Shown here: positions 37,888-46,549 of the stretch, piece by piece
Layout of the letters: the number at the start of each line of letters is the position of its first letter
How positions within the stretch are numbered: the first letter of the stretch is position 1
Origin: Roseovarius gahaiensis
GTDB taxonomy: Bacteria > Pseudomonadota > Alphaproteobacteria > Rhodobacterales > Rhodobacteraceae
DNA: 64,000 nt
NCBI RefSeq assembly: GCF_011601345.1
Contig: NZ_JAAORB010000010.1
Location: forward strand, 25,338 to 89,337
Direction: 5' to 3'
Translations under genes and position numbers: made by a program
Notes under the pieces: model-generated
Databases searched by the model: none
What the model was told of the DNA's origin: nothing
Seen by the model: the letters and a program-made list of their open reading frames with translations, nothing else

Positions 37888-38619
37888 CTAGGGCGTGTAG
37901 GTCACCGTCGCGTCTTCGGCCTGCATCGGGCCTTTGGCCCGGTCAAACCGCAGATAGGCAATTGCCTGTCCGCCCGATTGCGTGAACAACGTGCCCGCCG
38001 GTTTGCCATCGGCGGTGATCGGGGTGCCGACCGGTGCCGCGCCGTCGATGTTGACGCGGGCCAACCCTTTGCGCAATTCGGTCTTATGCTTCATGCGCGC
38101 GGCCACTTCCTGACCGACGTAACAGCCCTTGCGAAAATCCACGCCGTTCAGTCGCTCGAACCCGGCTTCGAGAATGAAAGTGTCCGGCGTCAGTTCCACG
38201 CCGGTTTCGGGGATACACTGCGCCACGCGGATCGCATCCCAATCGGTGCCGTCATCACCGCCTTCCGTGCCATACAGCCGCCAGCCCATATCGGGATGGC
38301 GCGGATCAGCAAAGGCACCTTCTGGCGCAGGGCCAGTGCCGCGCCTGACCTTCAGATCGCTTGGCGTCAGGGTCACATCGGCGCGCAGCTTGTACATACC
38401 CAACCGCTGCATCAGTCCGGGGGCCAGTGACGCATCCACATCCAGCAGCACCGCGTCGCCCCACGGCAACAGCAGGAAATCGGCCAGATACTTTCCCTGT
38501 GGCGTCAGGATGGCGGCATAAACCAGCCCCTGTTCCAGTTTTGCGATATCGTTGGTCACAAGCCCCTGAAGAAAGCTGCGGGCCTCGGACCCTGTGATTT
38601 CGATGATGTTGCGTGTCAT
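37888..38619 (-). CDS. ygfZ: Folate-binding protein YgfZ/GcvT-domain (Fe-S assembly)
   Basis: A 243-aa protein with the YgfZ signature KGCYVGQEVAARMKHK (around residue 170) and an N-terminal GcvT-like fold (SEARSFLQGLVTNDI). YgfZ needs tetrahydrofolate and supports maturation or repair of certain Fe-S enzymes such as MiaB. The start ATG 38619 follows GGGAGAGGC; the upstream ATG at 38682 is not supported. It is divergent from a glycosyltransferase gene and converges on efp across a shared terminator. Confidence 0.92.
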   Translation of the reverse strand: MTRNIIEITGSEARSFLQGLVTNDIAKLEQGLVYAAILTPQGKYLADFLLLPWGDAVLLDVDASLAPGLMQRLGMYKLRADVTLTPSDLKVRRGTGPAPEGAFADPRHPDMGWRLYGTEGGDDGTDWDAIRVAQCIPETGVELTPDTFILEAGFERLNGVDFRKGCYVGQEVAARMKHKTELRKGLARVNIDGAAPVGTPITADGKPAGTLFTQSGGQAIAYLRFDRAKGPMQAEDATVTYTP

Positions 38620-38684
38620 TGCCTCTCCCGTCGCGATCTGCTTGGTAATATAGGTCATGGCGCGCGGCACAACAGGGGGCAACG

Positions 38685-39356
38685 ATGCGAGCGAAACTGT
38701 CGGTTATCATTCCGACGCTGAATGCAGCCGAAGGGTTGGCGCGCAGCCTGCCATCGCTGGCGGCCGGGCTTGAGGCCGGGGTGATCCGCGAACTGATCCT
38801 GTCTGACGGCGGATCCCAAGATGCAACCGCACTCATCGCGCAAGAGGCCGGGGCAATCTTTGTGCAAGGCGCGGCCTCGCGCGGTGGGCAGTTGCGGCGT
38901 GGGGCACAGGCCGCCACGGGCGACTGGCTGCTTTTTCTGCATGCCGACACTATCCTGCCGCCCGACTGGCCGCAGATTGTTCAGGCGCATATGGCGCAGG
39001 GGCGGGCCGGGTATTTCCGCCTGCGCTTTGATGCCAACGGTGTTGCGCCCGTGGTGGTCGCCGCTTGGGCCAACCTGCGGGCGTGGGCGTTTCACCTGCC
39101 TTATGGCGATCAGGGGCTATTGGTGTCGCGGCACGATTACGACTCGGTCGGTGGCTTTCGCGATATCCCGTTGATGGAAGATGTGGCCATGGCTCGCGCC
39201 CTTGGCCGCCGGTTGCGCCCCATGCCAGCGGCGGTGATCACAAGCGCCGCAAAATATCAGCGCGAGGGCTGGTTGCGGCGCGGTGCGCGCAATCTGCGTC
39301 TGTTGCTCAGTTATCTGGCCGGGGCCGATCCCACGCGGTTGGCCCGCCGATATTGA
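38685..39356 (+). CDS. Family 2 glycosyltransferase, TIGR04283-like
   Basis: A 223-aa GT-A-fold protein without membrane helices. It has SVIIPTLNAAEGLARSL at the N-terminus, ELILSDGGSQDAT and the DxD-like FLHADTILPPDW, then GDQGLLVSRHDYDSVGGFRDIPLMEDV. This matches the short TIGR04283 subgroup, which is often linked to selenium- or radical-SAM-associated clusters in other bacteria; no such cluster is present here. Substrates are unknown. ATG 38685 lies behind GGGGG. It converges on the phosphatase gene. Confidence 0.85.
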   Translation: MRAKLSVIIPTLNAAEGLARSLPSLAAGLEAGVIRELILSDGGSQDATALIAQEAGAIFVQGAASRGGQLRRGAQAATGDWLLFLHADTILPPDWPQIVQAHMAQGRAGYFRLRFDANGVAPVVVAAWANLRAWAFHLPYGDQGLLVSRHDYDSVGGFRDIPLMEDVAMARALGRRLRPMPAAVITSAAKYQREGWLRRGARNLRLLLSYLAGADPTRLARRY

Positions 39357-39360
39357 TCTT

Positions 39361-40044
39361 TCAGAACATCGGCGTGTTGTTGGCCAGATAATCGGCCTGC
39401 ATCTGGCCTGCGTCATATTCGGTGGCGATCCACTGCTCAAAGCCGATGCCGGTCTCGGCCTGCCGCGCCTCGTAGCGATCAAGGATGTAATCAAGAATCC
39501 CGGTGCGCGACCATTTCAGGTGAATATACTTCACGCTCAACATTTTGCGCGCCTCGGATACCGGCTTGCCCTCGATTTCCATCATATAAATAGCGGCGGC
39601 AAACCCGGCCCGGTCGGCCCCCGATTTGCAATGCATGACAAAGGGCTTTTCGATCTCGCGAAAGGCGCGGATCAGATGCAGGATATCGTGGCGCGGCGCG
39701 GCCTGACGGGCCATCAGATTGACGCTGACCAAGGTTAGCCCCAAGCGGCGGCAGCTTTCCTCTTCCACCAGATAATGCGCCGCCCCGGCGGCTCCGCGTA
39801 GGTTCAGGATGGTCTTGATGCCCATCTGCTTCAGCCGCTCGAAGCGTTCATGGGTGGGCTGGTTGGATCGATAAACACCCGGCGCGACCGGATAGAAATT
39901 GGTCCAGACCTTACGAAGCACGGCATGATCGAACCACAGGTTGTAGATATGCGCGCGGCGGCGATTTTCGGGGGTGGACAGGTCAACATCATAGGACATG
40001 CGCAGCGCCCGTTCCCAATCGACGATCCGTTTGAACAGTTTCAT
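39361..40044 (-). CDS. Tyrosine/dual-specificity phosphatase-like protein
   Basis: A 227-aa protein with the cysteine-phosphatase loop HCKSGADRAG (C139-x5-R145), preceded by YRSNQPTHERFERLKQMGIKTILNLRG, typical of Siw14/DSP-type bacterial phosphatases. A general acid aspartate of the usual spacing is not obvious from sequence alone. The C-terminal part (KWSRTGILDYILDRYEA) is shared by alphaproteobacterial homologues. Targets may be phosphotyrosine, inositol phosphates or sugars. It is divergent from the class V aminotransferase. Confidence 0.82.
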   Translation of the reverse strand: MKLFKRIVDWERALRMSYDVDLSTPENRRRAHIYNLWFDHAVLRKVWTNFYPVAPGVYRSNQPTHERFERLKQMGIKTILNLRGAAGAAHYLVEEESCRRLGLTLVSVNLMARQAAPRHDILHLIRAFREIEKPFVMHCKSGADRAGFAAAIYMMEIEGKPVSEARKMLSVKYIHLKWSRTGILDYILDRYEARQAETGIGFEQWIATEYDAGQMQADYLANNTPMF

Positions 40045-40181
40045 GGAATGATGCGCGCTCCGTCTTGTCGGGGTGGTCCCGGCGTTGCCCCCATTTAGGG
40101 GGCGTGGCGCGGCATGGCAAGCGATTGACGGCGCGCGGGATCGGGGTAATGTCTGCGCGTGATTTTCAGGAAGGCATGCAC

Positions 40182-41378
40182 ATGACGCTTAGCAACGGTC
40201 GCCCTTATCTGGCCATTCCCGGCCCCTCGGTCATGCCCGAGGCGGTTTTGCGGGCCATGCACCGTGGCGCGCCCAATATCTACGAGGGCGAGTTGATCGA
40301 CATGATGCCGGCCTTGATGGGCGACCTCAAGCGGGTGGCACGCACCGAGCATCACGCCACGATCTATATCAGCAACGGCCACGGCGCATGGGAGGCGGCG
40401 CTGGCCAACACCATCGCCCCCGGCGACACGGTGCTGGTGCCCGCAACAGGGCGGTTCGGCCATGGCTGGGCCGAGATTGCCCGCACATTGGGCGTGCAGG
40501 TGGACCTGCTGGATTTCGGCAAACGCGCGCCGGTGGATGTGGACCGGCTGGAACAGGCCCTGCGCGCCGATACCGGCCACAAGATCAAGGCGGTGCTGGC
40601 CACGCATGTGGATACCTCAAGTTCCGTCCTGAACGATATTCCGGCCATTCGGGCCGCGATGGATGCCGCGGGCCACCCGGCGCTGTTGATGGCCGATTGC
40701 ATTGCCTCTTTGGCCTGTGACCGGTTCGAGATGGACGCATGGGGCGTTGATGTCATGGTGGCCGCCAGCCAGAAAGGGCTGATGGTGCCGCCCGGTTTGG
40801 GCTTTGTGTTCTTCAACGACAAGGCCGCACAAGCGCGCGCCGGGCTTGCGCGGGTCAGCCATTACTGGGATTGGACAGCGCGCGCCAACCCTGACCTGTT
40901 CTATCAGTATTTTGGCGGCACCGCGCCCACCCACCACCTTTACGGCCTGCGCGCCGCGCTTGACATGATCCATGGCGAAGGGATGCCCGCCATCTGGGCG
41001 CGCCACGATTGTTTGGCGCGGGCGATCTGGGCCGCCTGCGAGGTTTGGGGGCAGGGCGGCCCGTTGGAGTTGAACGTCGCGGATCCCGTGCATCGCAGCC
41101 GCGCGGTGACCGCGCTGCGGATCGGCGCGCCGCATGGCTCCGATCTGCGCCGTTGGGTGCAGGACAAAGCAGGGGTAACCCTTGGGATCGGCCTTGGCAT
41201 GGCCGAACCGGGCGATCCGGCGTGGCACGGCTTTTTCCGGATGGGCCATATGGGACACGTGAACGCACATATGGTGCTGGGGATGCTGGCGGCGGTGCAG
41301 GCGGGGCTGACGGCGCTGGATATCCCGCATGGCACCGGCGCGTTGCAGGCGGCAACGGCGGTGATCGCCGAAGCCTGA
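40182..41378 (+). CDS. Class V aminotransferase (serine-glyoxylate aminotransferase-like)
   Basis: A 398-aa PLP enzyme. The opening GRPYLAIPGPSVMPEAVLRAM and YISNGHGAWEAAL correspond to the alanine-glyoxylate/serine-glyoxylate aminotransferase group, and AASQKGLMVPPG holds the PLP lysine (K198). Such enzymes pass amino groups from serine or alanine to glyoxylate or pyruvate; the donor here cannot be read off. I choose ATG 40182 because AGGAAGG is properly spaced only for it (40176 is too close). It might connect glyoxylate, serine and glycine metabolism with the gcv and glcB genes, but this is an inference. Confidence 0.87.
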   Translation: MTLSNGRPYLAIPGPSVMPEAVLRAMHRGAPNIYEGELIDMMPALMGDLKRVARTEHHATIYISNGHGAWEAALANTIAPGDTVLVPATGRFGHGWAEIARTLGVQVDLLDFGKRAPVDVDRLEQALRADTGHKIKAVLATHVDTSSSVLNDIPAIRAAMDAAGHPALLMADCIASLACDRFEMDAWGVDVMVAASQKGLMVPPGLGFVFFNDKAAQARAGLARVSHYWDWTARANPDLFYQYFGGTAPTHHLYGLRAALDMIHGEGMPAIWARHDCLARAIWAACEVWGQGGPLELNVADPVHRSRAVTALRIGAPHGSDLRRWVQDKAGVTLGIGLGMAEPGDPAWHGFFRMGHMGHVNAHMVLGMLAAVQAGLTALDIPHGTGALQAATAVIAEA

Positions 41379-41387
41379 GGCGGTTGG

Positions 41388-41564
41388 CTATCGCCGCCGC
41401 CCCAACAGTGTGATCAGATAATTCAGGCCATAGCCGGCGGCGAAAACGGCAGGCAATCCAAATATGGCCCATAAGGCCATGAAAACCCAAATCAAATTCA
41501 CAAACCCCATGATCAGGGCGGCGTTTGTGTAATTGGGGGCTTCTGACAAGGTGCCGCGCCGCAT
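41388..41564 (-). CDS. Small conserved membrane protein, 58 aa
   Basis: An open frame ATG 41564 to TAG 41388 encodes 58 residues: a polar N-terminus (MRRGTLSEAPNYTNAALI), one or two hydrophobic helices (about 16-36 and 38-54, the latter with GLPAVFAAGYGLNYLI) and a basic tail LLGRRR. Protein-like composition, topology with positive residues at both ends, and co-orientation 58 bp downstream of the aminotransferase gene support it. It fills an otherwise empty gap. The family is unknown to me. Confidence 0.7.
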   Translation of the reverse strand: MRRGTLSEAPNYTNAALIMGFVNLIWVFMALWAIFGLPAVFAAGYGLNYLITLLGRRR

Positions 41565-41622
41565 GACAGCAGCCTAGCGCAAGGCGCGCGCGCCTGTCAG
41601 TCAAAATATATGTGACAGTGGG

Positions 41623-42729
41623 CTATGCGCGAGCGGCGGCCAAGGCCTCGGGCAGCACCTCGGCCAGAACATCCATATCCTGTGGGCGGCCACAACTTAT
41701 GCGAATGCAGCGGTCTTGCGGGGTCACGGCAGGCTTGCGCACGAACACGCCGCGCGCGACCAATTCCTCTAGCACGCGGGTGGCAAACGCCCCATCCGCC
41801 CCGCAATCGACCGCCACGAAATTGGTCGCCGAGGGCAGGGCGCTTAGCCCGTTTTCAGCAGCAATTGCGGTGATCCTTGCGCGGGCTTCCGCCACCTGAT
41901 CCTGCACATGCGTCAGCCACGCGCCATCCCGCACTGCGGCCAAAGCCCCGGCCTGCGCCACGCGGTTCATGCCGAAATGGTTGCGAATCTTGTCAAAGCT
42001 TCGGATCAGATCCACCGCGCCAATCGCATAGCCAATCCGCGCACCTGCCATGCCATAGGCCTTGGAAAAGGTGCGCATCCGGATCACGCGCGGATCATCG
42101 GCGCTGATCTGCGCCGCCGTGCCGTCGGGCGCAAACTCGACATAGGCTTCATCCAGCAAGAGCAAGCACCCGTCCGGCAGATCGTCCAGCGCCGCCACAA
42201 TCGCCGCGCCGCTGTGCCATGTGCCCATCGGGTTATCGGGGTTGGCAAGGTAAACCAGCTTGGCGTCCACTTCGCGCGCGCGGGCGAACAGCGCGGCAGG
42301 GTCTTCGCGGTCGTCCACATAGGTGACCTTGTGCAGATCGCCGCCAAAGCCCGCCACATGATAATTGAATGTCGGATATGCCCCGTCCGAGGTGACAACC
42401 GCATCGCCGGGGCCGATCAGCAACCGCACCAGATTGCCCAAAATCCCGTCAATACCTTCACCGACAAGGATATTTTCGGGCCGTGCGCCCATCTGTGTGG
42501 CCAGTTCATGGCGCAACTCATGGCTGCTGGGGTCGCCGTATTTCCAGATCTCCAGCACTTCGGCCTGCATCGCCCTTACGGCGGCAGGGGACGGGCCGAA
42601 CAGGCTTTCGTTGGCACCAAGACGGGCGCGAAACGGCGCGCCGCGGCTGCGTTCTTGCTCTTCGGGCCCGACAAAGGGCACGGTCGAGGGCAGGGTGTTC
42701 ACAAGGTCGGTATAGCGTGGTTGGGTCAT
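41623..42729 (-). CDS. hisC: Aminotransferase class I/II, histidinol-phosphate aminotransferase-like
   Basis: A 368-aa fold-type I PLP enzyme of the HisC branch. It contains LGANESLFGPSP, YGDPSSHELRHELA, NPDNPMGTW, LLDEAYVEFA and the PLP lysine K223 in TFSKAYGMAGARIGYAIG, followed by the RISCGRPQDM tail. HisC-like paralogues with other specificities (for example aromatic or phosphonate amines) exist in roseobacters, and no other his genes are nearby, so the symbol is tentative. ATG 42729 (MTQPRYTDLV) is preferred to 42771. It lies downstream of valS, separated by twin palindromes. Confidence 0.82.
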   Translation of the reverse strand: MTQPRYTDLVNTLPSTVPFVGPEEQERSRGAPFRARLGANESLFGPSPAAVRAMQAEVLEIWKYGDPSSHELRHELATQMGARPENILVGEGIDGILGNLVRLLIGPGDAVVTSDGAYPTFNYHVAGFGGDLHKVTYVDDREDPAALFARAREVDAKLVYLANPDNPMGTWHSGAAIVAALDDLPDGCLLLLDEAYVEFAPDGTAAQISADDPRVIRMRTFSKAYGMAGARIGYAIGAVDLIRSFDKIRNHFGMNRVAQAGALAAVRDGAWLTHVQDQVAEARARITAIAAENGLSALPSATNFVAVDCGADGAFATRVLEELVARGVFVRKPAVTPQDRCIRISCGRPQDMDVLAEVLPEALAAARA

Positions 42730-42780
42730 GTCAGCAGGTAAGGGAAAAGCGATGCGGAATGCAAGCCGCACGGCGCACCG

Positions 42781-42829
42781 CCGAAATCTTTAAAAGATTT
42801 CGGCCCGTTTTCTTTTAAAGAAAACGGGC
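42781..42829. repeat. Two adjacent perfect palindromes between valS and the aminotransferase gene
   Basis: Palindrome 1 (42781-42803) has arms CCGAAATCTTT and AAAGATTTCGG; palindrome 2 (42803-42829) has arms GCCCGTTTTCTTT and AAAGAAAACGGGC. They directly abut, lie 23 bp after the valS stop and could end valS transcription, but neither has a following T-tract. The paired design suggests a dispersed REP-like element. Confidence 0.75.
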
Positions 42830-42851
42830 ACTTGGTTGCGTCTGTCGGCCC

Positions 42852-45800
42852 TTAGCCCAGTTCGGCCAGACGCTGCAACGCGATGCGCAGCTTGCCTTCT
42901 TCTTCTTCGCGCAGGGCAAGGTTTTCGCGGGCTTCGTTCACCACCTCTTCGGGCGCGCTGGCCACGAATTTGGGGTTGTTGAGCCGCCCGCGCAGGCCGC
43001 CAAGTTCTTTCTCAAGCTTGCCAAGGGTCTTTTCCAGCCGCGCCTTTTCTTCGGCCACGTCGATGATATCGGCCACCGGCAGGCCCAGATTGCCGCCCTC
43101 GACGGCCACGGTTATGCAGCCTTTGGGCAGGCTATCGACGCGGGTCAGGCTTTCGATCCGGGCGATGCGCTTGATCATCACCTCGTTGCTGTCCCACGCG
43201 CGCTGTTCGGCTGCGCCCAGATCGGTGCACAGCACCGGCACATAAAGCCCCGCCGGCACATGCACCTGCGCCCGGGCCGAGCGGACCTGTTCAATCACCG
43301 AGATCACCCAGTTCATTTCGCGGTCGGCGTCTTTGTCCAGCAGATCGGCAACCGTGTAGGTCGGCCAATCGGCATGGATCAGCATTTTCTGACGGTCGCC
43401 CAAGGTGCCCCACAGCTCTTCGGTGACATAGGGCATGATCGGGTGCAGCAGGATCAGGCATTGGTCAATCACCCACGCCATGGTGGCCTGCGTTTCGGCC
43501 TTGGTGGCGGCGTCGCCATCCAGCAGCAGGGGCTTGGACAGTTCCACATACCAGTCACAGACCTTGCCCCAGACAAAGGCATAAAGCGCGTTCGCCGCGT
43601 CGTTGAAGCGAAAGTTTTCCAGCGCGTCATCGACGGTTTCACGCACCTTGGCGGTTTCGCCGATGATCCACTTGTTGACGGTGGCGGTGGGCGTGGGCAC
43701 GTGCCCGTCACTGCCAACCGCGCCGTTCATCTCGGCAAAGCGGGCGGCGTTCCAAAGCTTGGTTCCGAAATTGCGATAGCCCGCGATCCGGTCTTTCGAC
43801 AGCTTCAGGTCACGGCCCATGGCGGCCATCGCCGTCAGGGTAAAGCGCACCGCATCCGCGCCGTAGTCGTCGATCAGGTCCAGCGGGTCCAGCACGTTGC
43901 CCAAGGATTTGGACATCTTCTTGCCCTTCTCATCGCGGACAAGAGCATGCACATAGACATGGCTGAACGGTTTTTGGTCGACCACGGCATATTGCATCAT
44001 CATCATCCGGGCGACCCAGAAGAAAATGATGTCAAAGCCGGTGATCAACACGCTGGTGGGAAAGTATTTTTCCAATTCCGGCGTCTGCTCGGGCCAGCCA
44101 AGCGTGCCGATGGGCCAGAGCCCGGACGAGAACCATGTGTCGAGAACGTCATCGTCTCGACTGATGACAGCCGTTTTTCTTCCGGTGTCTTTATCTCGCC
44201 GCAGGCTTGCTTTGACGGATTCATCAAAATTTTCGACAACCACTTCGTCTACTAAGTCGCCGTAGTATTCTTTAGCCTTCTGAATTGCCTCTTCTTCGGT
44301 AGCGGCACAAAATTCCTTAGTCCGAAAGTTTAGTCCGTTGTCGTCCATCGCATTGAAATCGTCAGGATTTGCAATCCCATACCAAACCGGAATCTGATGT
44401 CCCCACCACAACTGACGGGAAATGCACCACGGTTCGATATTTTCCAGCCAGTGGAAATAGACCTTGCGGTCGGCCTCGGGCATGATCGTCACCTCGCCTG
44501 AGCGCACGGCGTCCAGCGCCGGGCCGACGATCTTGGCGGTGTCCACGAACCACTGATCGGTCAGCATCGGCTCGATCACCACTTTCGAGCGGTCGCCAAA
44601 CGGCTGCATGATCGGCTTTGGCTCCACCAGCGGCACGAGGGACGCTTCGCGCGGGTCGCCGCCTTCTTCGGGGGCGACGGGGGTGTGTGCCGCTTTGCCC
44701 AGCCGTGGGTCATTTTCCGGGACCATGACGGCAAGGCCTTCTTGGGTGATTTCGTCAACCACTTGCTTGCGGGCCTCAAAGCGATCCAGCCCGCGCAGAT
44801 GATCAGGCACAAGGTTCAGGCTGTCCACCTCGGCCACGGTAAACGCGGCACCGTTCGCGATGTCTTGGGCGCGCTGCGCGGCCTCGGCATAGGGCGCGCC
44901 ATCGGCACGCAGATGCGCCTTGGTGTCCATCAGGCGATACATCGGGATGCCGCCGCGCTTGGCGACCTCGTAGTCGTTGAAATCATGCGCGCCGGTGATC
45001 TTCACCGCGCCCGAGCCGAAGTTGGGGTCGGGATAGTCATCGGTGATGATCGGGATCAGGCGGCGATGCTCTTTGGGCCCAACCGGAATTTCACAGAGTT
45101 TTCCGATGATTGGCGTATAACGTTCATCTGATGGATGAACGGCCACAGCGCCGTCGCCCAGCATGGTTTCGGGCCGCGTGGTGGCGATGGAAATATAATC
45201 GCGCTCTTCCTCCAGCACGATATTCCCGTCCTCGTCCTTTTCGACGTAGGTATAGGTTTCGCCCCCCGCCAGCGGGTATTTGAAATGCCACATATGGCCG
45301 GGGGTGTCGATGTTCTCGACCTCAAGATCGGAAATCGCGGTTTCGAAATGCGGATCCCAGTTGACCAAACGCTTGCCGCGATAGATCAGGCCCTTGTTAT
45401 ACATATCCACGAACACCTTGATCACGGCATCGTGGAAATTGCCCTCTTCGCCCGCGGGCGCACCGGGCGCACCAGACATGGTAAAGGCATTGCGTGACCA
45501 GTCGCAGGAGGCGCCAAGACGCTTGAGCTGATTGATGATCGTGCCGCCGGAATGGGTCTTCCACTCCCACACCTTTTCAAGGAATTTCTCGCGGCCCAAT
45601 TCGCGGCGACCCGGAGCACCCTCTTCGGCCAGCTTGCGTTCCACGACCATCTGCGTGGCGATGCCCGCATGGTCCTGCCCCGGCTGCCACAGCGTGTCAT
45701 GCCCGCGCATCCGGTGCCAGCGGATCAGGATATCCTGCAACGTGTTATTAAAGGCATGGCCCATATGCAGGCTGCCCGTCACGTTGGGCGGCGGGATCAT

Positions 45801-45923
45801 GATCGAAAACGGCTCGGCCCCCGGCTTGGCATTCGCGCCGGCCTTGAAGGCCCCAGCTTGTTCCCATGCCTCGTAAATCCGGCCCTCGGCCTTGGCTGCG
45901 TCAAAGGTCTTGTCCATCGCCAT
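42852..45923 (-). CDS. valS: Valine--tRNA ligase
   Basis: A 1023-aa class I synthetase. HIGH is in [20 protein letters not shown] is [14 protein letters not shown], the editing domain lies between them, and the C-terminal coiled coil includes [21 protein letters not shown]. It is long for the family (E. coli 951 aa). ATG 45923 is chosen; 45917 is also possible. The block encoding residues about 508-589 (44156-44400) is much lower in GC than its surroundings (78 G+C in 180 bases for 44221-44400, hand count) and encodes a lysine/glutamate-rich stretch, suggesting a recombined segment. A smaller AT-rich patch is near 45095-45130. Confidence 0.95.
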   Translation of the reverse strand: MAMDKTFDAAKAEGRIYEAWEQAGAFKAGANAKPGAEPFSIMIPPPNVTGSLHMGHAFNNTLQDILIRWHRMRGHDTLWQPGQDHAGIATQMVVERKLAEEGAPGRRELGREKFLEKVWEWKTHSGGTIINQLKRLGASCDWSRNAFTMSGAPGAPAGEEGNFHDAVIKVFVDMYNKGLIYRGKRLVNWDPHFETAISDLEVENIDTPGHMWHFKYPLAGGETYTYVEKDEDGNIVLEEERDYISIATTRPETMLGDGAVAVHPSDERYTPIIGKLCEIPVGPKEHRRLIPIITDDYPDPNFGSGAVKITGAHDFNDYEVAKRGGIPMYRLMDTKAHLRADGAPYAEAAQRAQDIANGAAFTVAEVDSLNLVPDHLRGLDRFEARKQVVDEITQEGLAVMVPENDPRLGKAAHTPVAPEEGGDPREASLVPLVEPKPIMQPFGDRSKVVIEPMLTDQWFVDTAKIVGPALDAVRSGEVTIMPEADRKVYFHWLENIEPWCISRQLWWGHQIPVWYGIANPDDFNAMDDNGLNFRTKEFCAATEEEAIQKAKEYYGDLVDEVVVENFDESVKASLRRDKDTGRKTAVISRDDDVLDTWFSSGLWPIGTLGWPEQTPELEKYFPTSVLITGFDIIFFWVARMMMMQYAVVDQKPFSHVYVHALVRDEKGKKMSKSLGNVLDPLDLIDDYGADAVRFTLTAMAAMGRDLKLSKDRIAGYRNFGTKLWNAARFAEMNGAVGSDGHVPTPTATVNKWIIGETAKVRETVDDALENFRFNDAANALYAFVWGKVCDWYVELSKPLLLDGDAATKAETQATMAWVIDQCLILLHPIMPYVTEELWGTLGDRQKMLIHADWPTYTVADLLDKDADREMNWVISVIEQVRSARAQVHVPAGLYVPVLCTDLGAAEQRAWDSNEVMIKRIARIESLTRVDSLPKGCITVAVEGGNLGLPVADIIDVAEEKARLEKTLGKLEKELGGLRGRLNNPKFVASAPEEVVNEARENLALREEEEGKLRIALQRLAELG

Positions 45924-46001
45924 TCTGTGTGCCCCGTGGTCATTCCGCTTGGTCCTGCCCCCCTTAGCGAAACTGCGCCGCAAGGGGAAGCGGTTATGCC
46001 C

Positions 46002-46436
46002 TTATCCTCGCCGGTCCAGCTTGGTGGACAGTTGGATCAGGCTTTCCGAGCCCTTCACCCCGCGGGTTTCGCCAATGCGGTCCAGCGTGTCGTCCAGCGC
46101 CTCGGTCGTTTCGGCTTCGATCCCGACGATCAGGTCGAACCGACCCGAGGTGGTGTGCACGGTTTTCACATCCGGCAATGATCGCAGCCGTGCCAGCACG
46201 GTGGGGGCGCTGCGCGGCTCGATGCTGACAAGGGCGGTGGCCCGTAGCGGCGCGCGCTGCGTGTCGTTCAGGCGCAAGGTGTAGCCCTTAATGACACCCG
46301 AAGTTTCCAGCCGCTCTAGCCGGGCCTGCACCGTGGTGCGCGCAAGGTTCAGCTTGCGCGCCAGCGTGGCCACGGGCGTGCGGGCATTTTCCGAAAGCAG
46401 CGCCAGCAAGGCGCGGTCTGTGTCGTCTGTTTGCAT
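46002..46436 (-). CDS. Lrp/AsnC family transcriptional regulator
   Basis: A 144-aa regulator with an N-terminal winged HTH (TDRALLALLSENARTPVATLARKLNLARTTVQARLERLETSGVIKGYT) and a C-terminal RAM domain (VKTVHTTSGRFDLIVGIEA). The amino-acid effector is not deducible. It is divergent from an ornithine-decarboxylase-like gene across 113 bp that contains a perfect inverted repeat, so that gene is its probable target. ATG 46436 begins MQTDDTDRALL. Confidence 0.9.
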   Translation of the reverse strand: MQTDDTDRALLALLSENARTPVATLARKLNLARTTVQARLERLETSGVIKGYTLRLNDTQRAPLRATALVSIEPRSAPTVLARLRSLPDVKTVHTTSGRFDLIVGIEAETTEALDDTLDRIGETRGVKGSESLIQLSTKLDRRG

Positions 46437-46466
46437 GATCGACCCGGCATAATGACGTTAATAGAA

Positions 46467-46486
46467 GTCACTTTATGCGAAGTGAC
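46467..46486. promoter_or_regulatory. Inverted repeat between lrp-like and decarboxylase genes
   Basis: GTCACTT and AAGTGAC form a perfect 7-bp inverted repeat separated by TATGCG. It is centred 40 bp from the regulator start and about 73 bp from the decarboxylase start, consistent with an autoregulatory Lrp-type operator. Confidence 0.5.
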
Positions 46487-46549
46487 GCATGGAATCGACG
46501 GCTTTTGCCCGCATTCTGGGAAAAACGAGCAGCCCAACAGGATTTTCAG

